Assembly: GCF_023053635.1 (NCBI RefSeq)
Contig: NC_086188.1
Span: 1,877,001 to 1,941,000, forward strand
Length of the DNA: 64,000 bases
Direction of reading: 5' to 3'
DNA from: Elgaria multicarinata webbii
Taxonomy: Eukaryota; Chordata; Lepidosauria; Squamata; Anguidae
Each line of letters starts with the position of its first letter. Position 1 is the stretch's first letter. The notes under the pieces were generated by a model that was not told the origin of the DNA, ran no database searches, and saw only the letters and a program-made list of their open reading frames with translations. Of the stretch, positions 1-12,500 are shown piece after piece. The translations under genes were made by a program, and so were the position numbers.

Positions 1-387
1 TATGCTTTATACTGGATTTCTATTGCTGCTTCTAAAGACCTCGAGCCCCCAAACAGTTTCTGGAGAACTGCCTCCCCCCCACCCCCAAAGAGAAGTGAAA
101 CAGATTCGGTGGTTCTGCTTGTTTTTGTTACAATATGCTTATGAACATGTATAAAAAGTGGTCTAACCCTGACAGAGGAGGGTCCCTGCTTCTGGTTTTT
201 ATGTACAATAATTTAATCAGTTTGAATATATCTTTTTAATACATAAAAAAAACTATTTTACGATCAAAGTCCTTCATGCATTTATGAGGAAGTTCCAGAT
301 TTTTTTATGTCAAAGGGGTGTCGGACGCTGCTTCTCATCTGGCATCCAGGGTTCACTCTCTGCCTTCTGCACCCGGGATGAGTTTCC
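1..387 (-). other. NAA25: NAA25 3' UTR (start of)
   Basis: Sequence downstream of the NAA25 stop on the minus strand. ATTAAA-type polyadenylation signals (complement tttaat) lie at 235-240 and 212-217. No AATAAA is present in these 387 bases. The true transcript end may lie outside the window. Confidence 0.6.
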
Positions 388-510
388 TCAAACCTTTAGA
401 TTTTTGATGGTATCAAGTCTCTTTTTCAGCAATTCTCCGATTTCCTGAATCGCATGCTGGTAACTGTTCTGGACTTTCCCTAACGCAGTCTTTGTAAACT
501 TCTTTTCTTC
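388..510 (-). CDS. NAA25: NAA25 terminal coding exon 24
   Basis: Residues 933-972 and stop: EEKKFTKTALGKVQNSYQHA, IQEIGELLKKRLDTIKNLKV, with TGA at 388-390. The acceptor CCAG follows a C/T-rich tract. The coiled, lysine-rich tail matches the family C-terminus. Confidence 0.95.
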   Translation of the reverse strand, partial: EEKKFTKTALGKVQNSYQHAIQEIGELLKKRLDTIKNLKV

Positions 511-3500
511 CTGGCGGGGGGAAAAAAAGATTACATAAGGATAACATAATCAACAGATGATCTAAATCACGGTGAACATGAAGTGACCCCGACCCCTTTC
601 ATTACCCTTTTAAATGTCTCCAAAGATTGATATAGATAAAGTGTAGAATTAAACACCCCTGACCTCTGGCGTTCCAGGCAGCAAGGTGGGTGAAGTCAGC
701 AGTCTTGCTGTAACCAGCTCTCATGGGCTCCTGAACATCTTGTTTTGTGGGTCAGATCAATCCGTAGTCCAGGGATCATCGCTGCCCATCAAGTAGATGT
801 GGTATTTTGGACTTGACAGGTGGGGAGTAGCTGGGTAGGAATGGGTCTCACACTCACTCTCTCTGCTCATCTGCCTAGCTGTTCTCCTCAATGAAGAGCA
901 GCATGCGGGCCATCCTGGCTGTGACCTCGTTTTGAAAACTAACCCAGGTTTTGTCTCAACCCTACTTGCTAGATGGGCTTCTCTTCCTAGCATCGTGGCT
1001 CCGGTTAACCACTGAGAATCATTAGTGCCAGACTTTGCGATTTCTACGAGCTGTAAAAAGCCCCAAACTTTCGACTTATGGGAGTAGGAAAATTCCAAGG
1101 GATTCCCAAGGGATACGATACAAATATCATCATCATCATCATCATCAGGAAAGAAAAAGTTCAGGGAGAGGAAGGCCTCATCTACACCAAGCAGGATATT
1201 GCACTAAGAAAGCGATATATAAAAGGCAGGAGCCACATGACTGCTTTATAGCGGTATTGAAATGCACTGACAACTGCTGGAGCCCATTGACACATGCCAT
1301 ATACTGCTTTCATAGTGTTATATCCTGCTTGGTGTAGCTCTGTCATGGGCCCCAACAGTTGTCAGTGCACTTCAGTACCGCTATAAAGCGGTAGTGTAGA
1401 TCCTGCAGTGCACTTCAATGCTGCTATAAAGCCTTTTATATATTGCTTTCATAGTGGGATATCCTGCTTGGTGTAGATGAGCCAGAAGAGAAAGAGACAG
1501 AGAGTTCCTATTTGCTTTCAGAATGCCCCCGCCTCCAAAACATAGAGCTAGAAGACAGACCTATAACGAGGAATGTGCTGAATGAGTAAGCCGCCCCAAG
1601 TGTGGAAGGCAAAAAGCTTTGGGGGAGTAAGGAAGAAAACCGGGCTTCAAGAGGGTGGAGGGCCATGGAAAAAGACGTTTTGGAAAGCCACCTGCCTGCT
1701 GTCAAGAGGCGGGGAAATTCACAGAACACTTTCCTACCAGGTGCACGTTTTTCCATGCATTCTACGCTGTGTGCAAAAGGCCAAGGCTGAAAGCAGCCAA
1801 CCCCGGCGCCGGCAGTAAACAGGAACCGAAAGAGCGAGAGAATTCTGCAGGGCGGGTCTGCTGTCGTTTTGGCAGGAGAGCAGAGCTGTGTTTTGCTTCA
1901 AAGCTTCTAAACACTAGAGAGGAGTCCAGGGTTTTCCTTACTCACTTCAGCAATCGCCACCTAACCCATGGCCTCACCCCACCACCCCAAATCTGAACGC
2001 CCGGACTTTTTGAACCTCTCCTTCCCACCAGCCCATCTTTTGTACAGCAGGTGTGTCTTTGCGTCCACACGCAACGGGCACCAATACCAAGCCCTCCTTT
2101 TCCCACCTCCGTCAACGATTAAATTCTCCGAAAATTACGTTGAAGCTCACTTCACTTCACTCCTGGTTTCGTTTCCAACCTGGTTTCTGGCTCGTTCGAA
2201 CGGAAAAAGGATGCATTTTGAACAGGAAAGCTGCACGTTTCTGTGTAGATTTTTCAGAAGTGTGCACTTTTCCTCTATTAAGTGTGAAAATGCATTTGTA
2301 GTTTTTTTGGGAAATGCTTTTAAAAAAATTTCAAATGCAATCTCAACCCTGGAAATAGGTTTAAAGCATTTTTGCTTCATTTGGTGCCCTCGCATGGAGG
2401 CTGACTGCAATTGCAGGGTTTTGCTTTGCAGCATAATATAACTCTCTCTCTTACTCCTCTCACACACACAGAAGCCAGTTCCAAACATTCCCGTCACAAG
2501 ACACGGAACCTGGCATAGGAACAGACTCAACTCTCGATGGCTTGGGACTTAGGGTTCGGAGCACAGCGAGTACCAGCCTCGTCTCTGAATGCATTGCCTC
2601 CCTTTCTCCAGCGCGCAAGAATGTCTGCCGTTCATTCTTAGGGGGCAAAAGGTAAAAGCGCAGCACCCGGGGAAATTGCGAAGCGACGACAAAAGCCTCC
2701 CAAGCCCACCATCAAGACAGGCATTTTCGTCATTCAACTTAGAAGCAGCATTTTTTTCACCTGTGACAGTAAATTGTCTTCTATGGACAGATCTTCAAGT
2801 TTAAGTGCAGTGAGAGTCATTTCAAGCCCTTTGATATGGTCTATCACGTTGGAAGTGAGTGTCTGGAGCCCGGAAATGTAATCTTGAAAGCTGGTGAATA
2901 CGGGGGGCTACAGAGAGACAGAAAAGGGGTGGTGGTGGAGAGAGGGATGAAAGATGTCCCGTGCTTTTGCACAACACAGCAACGACTCATTTTATTTCAT
3001 CTTGAATCATTTTAGATTTTTTTTTTAAAAAAAAATCTGAATCCAACTTCATTGTGCTGAGTCATTTATACTACTGGAATATATTTGCCCGTAAGAAAAT
3101 GTGTTATCAAAATCAAGGAGAAACTAAAACAAATGAGAGGAACCAAAAGCATCTGCTGTTCTCTCCATCAGGCAAACCTTTCGAGTATTTTCATTCTTTC
3201 CTTGTATGCTGTTCTGTTACAACTAGGGGTAGACACACAGCTGTCTATTTCTAATGCATGTCAGTTTTGCCTGTGTTCACACAAAAGTCCATTCCGACCC
3301 GTTTCAGCATCGAGCTGAGATCCCCACTTCCCACCAAAACAAACGAAAACCCACGTTTTTAAAGTCTTTTCACAAAACATGCCTTTTTGTATACATCTTA
3401 TTGCAAAACACGTGTTTTTGTAGACTTCTTTTTAGCACAAGTATACAAAAATGATACAAAATGCGTGTTTTGCAATAAGACACGCTTTTGTACATATTTT

Positions 3501-6500
3501 GGTATATTTTGCGAAACAAAATTTGGAGGAGTGTGAAAACAGACAGGATAAACAGCGTTTCCATCTGCATAGTAGCTGAGCAAGTGGGAATCGGGTCATC
3601 TTGCCTAAAACTGTTCATCGCACGGAATCCTCAAGCATCCACACACACTGTGACTCGGAGTGCACCGCTTACTCTTATCTCATTTGCTGTGTGGCATTTT
3701 CCTCAGATGTATCTCTGCCACTGTTTTTCGCTGTTTTAAATTGTTTTTAAATTTCGTGTGTTGAAGGGTTTGTATGTTTTTTTTATTATTATTATTATCT
3801 TGCATTTGCGGTTTGTAATGGTTGTGAACTGCCCAGACAGCTTGAGCTATTGAGCGGGACAGAAATAAAATGAATTAATGTATCGCATCGGCGGCTGCTT
3901 TGGAAGTGATGCATTCATTTTTCTGGCCATCCACGTACAAAAGCATTAATTTACTGGGAAGAATACCAGCATAAAAAGGAACCGTAATAGTCGTCATCGT
4001 AATAACGCTTCCGAACGCGTAAGTTCCTTTTAGCTTTCACGGCTTATGACTATTGATAGAGTTCTATTCTCTATTAAGTTAGCACAGCCTTCCTCAACCT
4101 GGGGCGCTCCAGATGTGTTGGACTACAACTCCCAGAATGCCCCAGCCAGCTCAGCTGGCTGGGGCATTCTGGGAGATGCAGTCCAACACATCTGGAGTGC
4201 CCCAGGTTGAGGAAGGCTGAATTAGCATAATCTCATTTTTTAAAAGTCACCGCCACCTCATCTGGAAGTGAATTCCATAAAACTGTATATGGTATACCAT
4301 TGCTATAACGCTCTCTTTTTTCTTCTTTTTCTTTTTCTGGAAGCTTGATTTGCAGGGCCGGAGCACGGTGTCTGAGTAACTGCACACCCACAGGACAATG
4401 GAGATGGTCTGGGAGGAAGAGAAGAGCCCTGTAAGAACACAGCGGGATTTCGCAACTGGCGAGGGGAAGGGCGCCGGCTTTCCAGGCCTCGTACTCACCT
4501 CCACAAAGAAGACTAGATTTTCTAAAATGTCTGGATTGGTTTTGAAGCTGCCCTCCTCGACTGCCAACAAATCACCTTTGCACTTACTGAACTGATCTTC
4601 AAGAAAAGATACAGAAGGGGGGAAGGGTGAGACCTGTGAAAGTATACGTCTTACGCAAGGCAACGCATTGCTTTTTTGTAGCTGCTGCTGCTTTCACTGG
4701 AGACGTCTGGGGCTGCACCTGGGAGCTGAACAGGTGCATCCAAGGCCCCCACTGGTGCTCTAGAGGAGCTAAAACGGCAAAAGAGTCCTGTGGCACGTGA
4801 AAGACCACCACATTTATTTTTGGCATAAGTTGTCTTGGACTATAGCTCACTCCATCAGATGTGTGAGCCGTTATTGAGAGTTTTGGTGTATAGACAGTGG
4901 GGGGAGAATGTTAAACAGTGAGGTCAGAAGGAAATTAGATGCAGGAAAGAACTAAAAGTAACCACTGCATTATTAAGAGGTAGTTGTTTGGGACAGGAAA
5001 TGGCTAACATACCGTATGTACAGTTTTGACTGAGTGATATGGAGGCTAGGAACTCTGTGGAGTTATTTGAAAAATGATTTACCTGTTAGTTGTTCCAGTA
5101 GTGATTTCAAGCTATTCCCTATTCTCTCTTGAACTGCTGTCGAATCTTCTGAAATAAAGGAGAGTTATCAAATTTCTTATCCACACGCATAATAACGGAG
5201 ACAATCTCCCCTTGTGCTTCACCCAAGTCTCTGTTTCACGACTGTGATCGCACGCCTATTCCTCTAGCTGTTGCTTCTTTGCATGTATTTTTTCCTAAAA
5301 CAGTCGCTTGATTTTTAATTTTTTTTAAACAGTCAAGAAGTTCACCAAGCCAAAGGCGAGTTTGAGTTCATTTCAAAACTCAAGAAAACGTTAAGTGAAA
5401 GGCAACCTCCCACAACCTGGCGCGCTCCGGGGACGCTGGGAGTTGTAATGCAGCATGTCTGGAGGATGCCAGGTTGGAGATGGCTGAGCTAAGAATCATG
5501 CCTGAACATTCTGTGACATCACAGCAGCCCGTAGGACACCTACAGGTCGTCAAACCTATCTGAAAATCCAGCTATACTTCCAAGTCACCCACCCACCTCA
5601 TCCCCAGCCCGAACTGGCTTCCGGCCCCAGGAACGACAGGAACTTACCCAAGCCGTTGGTATCGAGTTCATAAATTTCGCTAACGAGATAAAACAAGCTG
5701 GTCTGGCACTGGCAGCTCCCGCTGCTGAAGAAGCCGGCCATGCGCGACGGAGGGGGACCAAGGACCGGATACTAGGGAAGAAGAAGAACCCGGGGGGGGG
5801 GGGGGCGGGGAGAGGAGGTTAAATATGACATCTTTCCCATAAGAGAGACAAACAGTGTTGTTTCCCGTTTAACCTATGCGAGGGATGCAGATTTGCCCTG
5901 GCTCAACCGCGCTGATGGAAATGGGACTTCCCCGCCCCCACTTTCTCACAGCAGCCTCTCCAACTCCTGAAAATGCAACACAGAGAGTCAGGAGACCCTG
6001 ATGAATGGGGAGTGAGCTGCAGTGTGGGGGGGGGGGGAGGAGGAATCCCCCCCCCCCAAATTGGAGCCCTTCCTCTTTCAGAAGGCAGGTCCTGGATCCA
6101 ACTCTAAGCATTTATTTCTAAGGCCATAGCTAGACCTAAGGTTTATCCCAGGATTGTCCTGGGGTCAAACCTGTTCATCTAAGTGCCACACAGGGCATCC
6201 AGTGCTCAGGCAGGGACGAACCCGGGATGATCCTGGGATAAACCTTCGGTCTAGCTACGGCCTGAGATTTATTAGTTGCCCTTATTTATTTATTTATTTA
6301 TTTGTTTATTACATTTCTATACCGCCCAATAGCCGAAGCTCCCTGGGCGGTTCACAAAAACTAAAACCATTCAAAGTATAAAACAAACAGTATAAAAACA
6401 TGATATAAAATACACATTAAAAAGTGATTAAAAGCATAGTATACATGATTAAAACATCCTTAAAACATCCCAAAAACATTCTAAAATGTCACCGGATAGG

Positions 6501-9500
6501 CCTGCCAGAATAGATTAGTCTTTATTGCTTTTTTAAATTCTAAAAGACTGTCAAGTTGACGAGTCTCCTCCGGCAGGCCATTCCGCAGTCTGGGAGCAGC
6601 AGAAGAGAAGGTCCTCTGGGTAACAGTTGTCAATCTAGTTTGTGCTAGCTGAAGTAGATTCTTCCCAGAGGACCTGAGTGTGCGGGGCAGATTGTAGTAA
6701 AAGCTATCAGGGCCACGTACAATAAAAACATATATAAAGTCCATATGGACCAAATCAAAAGCGTCATCATAAAACTATGCATTGAAAACAGCGGAGGCCA
6801 AAGCAGGCATCGAAAGAAGATCTGAGACGATCGTGGAATTTACTTAAAAACACTACATAGCAACAGCTCTGGGTTAGTCCCGCTGGGTGCTCCAGTTAGA
6901 ACAAGAAGCAGAAGGTTAGGAGAACCTCATCTCTGCCTCTCCTGGCACAGTGACAAGCTCCTTAAGGAAGTGGAGAACCGCTTCGCTTCGCTGTACCTGG
7001 ATTTTCTTCTCAAGGAACCGCTTCCCAGAACTCACGGCCGCGTCCAGCTCCCGCAGCAGAGCCTGTATTGTGTCAATCTTGGAGGAAACGCCATTCTCGG
7101 TGGTTTTCTCGGAGTTCTTTGGCTGAGCGTTGTGGCTGAGAGTCGGCAGACCGCTTATCAACCGCAGAGTCAAAGACCGAATCTGCAACCAGATGGTTTC
7201 TTCCTCCAAGGAGAGTTTTCTGTGCTCTTCAGAAATGTCCCTATGAGAGAGAGAAGAGAGAGATCAACCAGGAATTCAGACTCAAAGGCACCAATCCAAG
7301 CAAAACTGAGATGGGCAATGTGAAGTCCAGCACAATGGCCGTTGCTGCAGCGTGCTGCCTCTTCCACAAGGCCGGTGCGGCGTTTTCTTCATCCATTGCC
7401 AGGATTGAGGCCAGTAAACAAGGGGAAGAACAGCCTGGAAAAGCCCTCGGCCCCTTGCACCAGCTCACCTGTGCAAGAGGAAAGCGTGTCTGTAGGGTCC
7501 CCCCTCATCCCTCTGCTATCGGTTTATGCTGCTGTTCAAAAGACCTCTTTATGGTCATGTGAAAGAGTTAGGATCTGCAATCCCTCCACATCCAGTAACA
7601 ATTTTGTTAAGCTAAATCTAATAAAGAAGACATCCTTGCAATTAGAAGGGAATGGGCACCACAATTTCTTTAAACCAAATTCTAAACAAAACCCTTAAAT
7701 CAAGAGTAGGTTTAGCAACGTTTGGGAAATCCTGACAATCCACTTGTGTGGGGTGGGGAAGGAAGATGTAAAATTCTGGATACCCAGACAATTTTAACGA
7801 GAAATATTGGCTCATTATGGGAACTGGGGAACAAATCCAAGGGACCAAACACAAGCATGTAAATTTGGCACGTAATGGCAACCCGGAGTCACCATGAGCT
7901 TAGCCCACATGGCTCAATTGCTTCCACTTGGCTGCCCCTGCCAGTGGGAGCAGCTACATAAGTCAGGGGCTCTCTATCCCTGGCTTGGTTAGTGTTACAT
8001 CCGAACCAGGAACTCTGGCTTGTCTCTCCCCAGAGTTGTGACCCAGGGTTACTGCTACTAGGTGGCTACTAGGAGGAGGGCTTTCTCCGCTGTGGCACCC
8101 CGGTTGTGGAACGAGCTCCCCAGAGAGGTCCGCCTGGCGCCTACACTGTACTCCTTTCGTCGCCAGCTGAAGACCTTTTTATTCACTCAGTATTTTAACA
8201 CTTAATTTTAACTTAAATTTAAATTTTACTGTTTTAACTCTGTATTTTAATCCTATATCAACTTTGCTGTGTGGTTTTATCCTGGTTGCGCTTTTTATAC
8301 TGTATTTCGTAGTTGTGTTTTAACCTGTTGGGTGTTTTACTGTGGTTTTGGTTTTTGTGAACCGCCCAGAGAGCTTCGGCTATTGGGCGGTATAGAAATG
8401 TAATAAATAAAATAAAATAAATAAAATACTAACTAACCCTCAGGAGAGGCATCTCAACCTTTTAGAATTTGGGGGGGAGGGAATGGCACAAAATCCATGG
8501 AACCACCAGGGGAAAGGGGCCATTTGGGGAACCCCAGGCCTGAGTTTCTGCACCCACCAAATGCAGCCTTTGGAAAATGCCTCCCATGGCAGCGGCCGTT
8601 TGTACGTACCTGTCTTTTGGGTCCCAATTAAATAAGACAGTGAGATCTCGGTTATCCCGCAAGTCGTTCCAAGGAATGTCGTCCTCTTCCGGACATAGGC
8701 TCATGGACTTGATGCTCTCTTCCAAACTCGTTGATCTAGTTCATGGGGAGAGAGACGGAAGTCAGGGGCTTTCACAGGATTCTAGCCGGACTTGGGCTAA
8801 AACCCGGCCGACCGACTGCACTTAAAGCCAGTCGTGTACCCCACGCCAGCTTTCTCCAACCCAGGGGCCTCCAGACGTGCTGGACTACAACTCCCACCAT
8901 GCACAGCCAGCATGGAATGGGCAGTGACGGCTGTGGGTGATGGGAGTTGGTCCAACAAATTTGGGAGGAGACCAGGTTGAGGAAGGCTGTTCCACGCAGA
9001 AAACAATCGAACGTGTGCCCAGAAAAGCCGCCACGTGCGGCCCGAGAAGTGGGAAATGGCAAGTTTTAAACTCCTCTTAAAGACATGTCTGTTTACTGAG
9101 GCTTTCCCTGACTGGTCATTGACTGATGACATTGCTCTGCTCTACTGTTGTTCTCTTTGGAACATTTTTAACATATCTATTGTTCATATTGTTTTTACAG
9201 TGGTTTTTTTTTTTTACATATTAAACGTATTTTGATGTCAACCACTTAAGATGTTTTAGGGCAGCCTTCCTCAACCTGGGGCGCTCCAGATGTGTTGGAC
9301 TGCATCTCCCAGAATGCCCCAGCCACCTGGCTGGGGCATTCTGGGAGTTGTAGTCCAACACATCTGGAGCGCCCCAGGTTGAGGAAGGCTGTTTTAGGGT
9401 ATCAAGCAGTATAAATAAATAAAATAAATTCTGCAACCTGAGTAATTTATGTGAACAAGTAGATTTCCAGAGTGACAAATACCACGCCCAGTGCTTCAAC

Positions 9501-12500
9501 CAGAGACCCCGGGAAGGGTCCCCCAAGACTTTTGAGGTGGCCTGAATCAGCAGCCCACTTCTTTTCAACCTCTTTCTCTCCCTTTAACCAGCTTCCAGCC
9601 TGCCACAACTTCTCACATAAGGACACGCTTCTAGACTCACATATTTGCTTCAAGTAAGAGGTCCAGCAACATCCGCTCTGTGCGGACTTGTGCAAAATGA
9701 AGTGAAGAGTTTAGTCGGTTCCTGAAAGCAATGAATTCCGGTATCTTCTCAAACGCACCGTACTTATAGGCTTGAATAATGTATTCTGAGGTCTGGGAAG
9801 GAAACACACAACAACGGCCTCTGCATTAATGAAAGCTGAGTTATTATGACGGTGAACTATATTTTTATTCCGCCCTTCCTCCAAGCATCTGAGAGCAGGG
9901 CACATGCCCCCTCCCCTTTCATCCTCAACAACAACCCTGCGAGGTAGGTTAGGTTGAGAGGGTGACTGGCTCAAGGGGTGAGTTTTATAGCTGAGCAGGG
10001 ATTTGATCCAGGGTGTCCTGACTTTTTGTACAGTGACTATATCAGTGTTTAACCTACTTTGGATGGCAGGGAAACTTCATTTTTTTGCAGGTGTGTGTGT
10101 GTGTGTAATAAAACACAAACACACACACACACACACACACAACACCCTTCATTCTTATACCTGGAAGGTGAAAGACAGTGTTCTGGATGGGGTTACACTC
10201 CCCCTGAAGGAGCAGATTCGTAGCTTGGGGGTTATTCTGGAACCATCCCGGTCACTCAGAGACATGGAGTGCTTACTAGGAACCAGTTGGTGGCCCAGCT
10301 ACCCCCCTTACTGGACAGGGATAACTTGGCTACACTCTGTAACCTCCAGTAAGACTACTGCAGTGCGCTCTCCATGGGGCTGCCTTTGAACGCGGTTCAG
10401 AAGCTGCAGCTTGTTCAAAGTGCTACTTTGGGCTCACAGGAGCAGCAGACAGTTTAGGTATTACCGGTCAAGTCAAGCTGTGGCCAGGCTTAAAAAGTCT
10501 AAGACAAGACACAGAGAGGGAGGGGTTGGAGGGAAGGTGTGATTCTATGCGATTCCAGCGGGGCTTGTGCAGAAGCGCCCCGCGGGAATCACGTGCAGGC
10601 GCTCTCTGAGAAGGGGAATCTGGGATAGGGACTTGGGGGTCACCGTTGCCACTTACATCTTTCTGGTTGGAGTGGAAAAACCTGAGTGCAAAGTTGCAGG
10701 ATTGCGATGCGGCGGCATAGTGACCAAAGGCTGTGGCGTAGCGCGTCAGCAAGTAGCTGCAATGCAAAACAAAACACATTCACAACCATGAAACGGCTGC
10801 TCCCCCCCTTCACTGAACAGCTAAACGCTCGTGGATTCTTTCTTTCCTTCCTTCCTTCCTTGCCCTAAGAGTAGAAAGTACAAACCACTTTTTAAAACGT
10901 AAGAATCAAGGAATAGCAACCAACAGGACGTGATCTGGATTGGATTTTGCCCAGTGCAAGACCCAGGTCTTCTCCATCTTCTCCCCCAAAAGGACTCTCC
11001 TGCTAAATTAGTTGTTTACAGGGGCGTGAAGCAAATGTATATTATAGATTTAGAATTACGCCAGTTAAAATGCCCCGGTTGAGAATTCCCCAGGGAGAAT
11101 GCCATCCTATCAGAGACCTGTCTTTTATAGTGAATGGCAATCCCCGTCTTTTTTTTCTTGCAAAGTAATTTCCCGTCTCATGGAAAAGGTTGTATAAAAC
11201 TCAAAATACACGTAAATGAGAAGCGGAGGAAACCATCAACTGAGAAGCCAAACCCTAAAGCTGCTTGAAAGACTTCGCCTTGGCGAAGTGGACTAAAGTT
11301 TTGAGGATACGGTGGGAAAGAATACATTCCCCAGCAGGGCCGGGGCTCTTGGACCCTGGGCCGAGCCAACGGGTCCGTGCCAAGGATCAGCTACCCACCC
11401 GATGGTGTCGTGCTGAACGTGCTTTGCGTCGAGGCTGGAGTACAGCTCCACCACAGGTTCAAATGCCCCGAGCATACAGTAGATCCGGATGAGAAGCAAT
11501 TTGAATTGAGCGTTCGAGGGACTGTGAGCCAGCCCTTCTTCTAGAAACGTCAAGCACTGCCAGGCAGCCGGCTCTTCACCTGGGGAGAGAACGTCACGCT
11601 CAAGCCTTGAACCAGATAAGCCCTACGCGGCTTGGGACCACCATACCTGACGGAACGCCTCTCCCATACACTGTGCTCAACAACTAAGGCCCTCCTCTGA
11701 GTGCCTCCTCCGAGGGAAGCTCAGAGGATGGCAACGAGGGAGAGGGCCTTCTCGGTGGTGGCCCCCTGACTGTGGAATGATCTCCCTGACGAGGCTCGCC
11801 TGGCACCAACATTGTTATCTTTCAGGCGCCAGATCCAGACCTTTCTCTTCTCCCAGGCATTTAACAGCATTTGACAACATATGCTAACTTTGTTTGCTTT
11901 TTAATGGATCCCAGAACTGTTTTTGTTTAAATGGATACTGTTTTATACTGTTGTTTTTTATATTTTTGATGGTTTTAGATTTTGTATCCTTTTTTTAACG
12001 TCCACTGTTTTTCACTTTTGTAAACCGCCCAGAGAGCTTCGGCTATGGGGCAGTATATAAATGTAATAAAGAAATAAAGAAAGAAGGACGGGCCAGCCAA
12101 CCCAGCAGGCACGGGCGCTCTTCCCCTCGGCTGGCATCGGAGCGCCAAGTTCGCGTCACACCTTGAACTGGGGAGATGAGGTGGCCATTTCCCACGCCAG
12201 CTTGGCTTGTCGCCAGGGCCGGCCACCCCTCTCGCACTACGACCCCGGTTCAAACACGGCCACAGCGACAGGAGAAATGACTGCATGCAAAGTGGCAGCC
12301 GTGGTCACAGGTAATGCAAGAAGGGGCCCTTCTGTGTCTTGGATCATAAACTCTCCTTGTTCTGTACAGAGAGTGTCTACAATACATACACTTCTGGGGC
12401 ACAGAGATGGTTCATGTAATGAATCCAGACTAGAGAACGGGAAGACATCTACGGATTAGATTCAGTCTTGTAGCCCAGGCCTGGCTCAGATATAACCTCC

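Larger units (their letters stand above)
511..2760. other. NAA25 intron 23
   Basis: Apart from an ATC microsatellite and a MITE (both listed), no gene or repeat was recognised. The open frames at 1.6-2.7 kb have no family resemblance. Confidence 0.5.

Noticed and set aside
1968-2441. A 157-codon open frame in NAA25 intron 23
   Set aside because: No family resemblance, no splice signals in place, and frames on the other strand are equally long.
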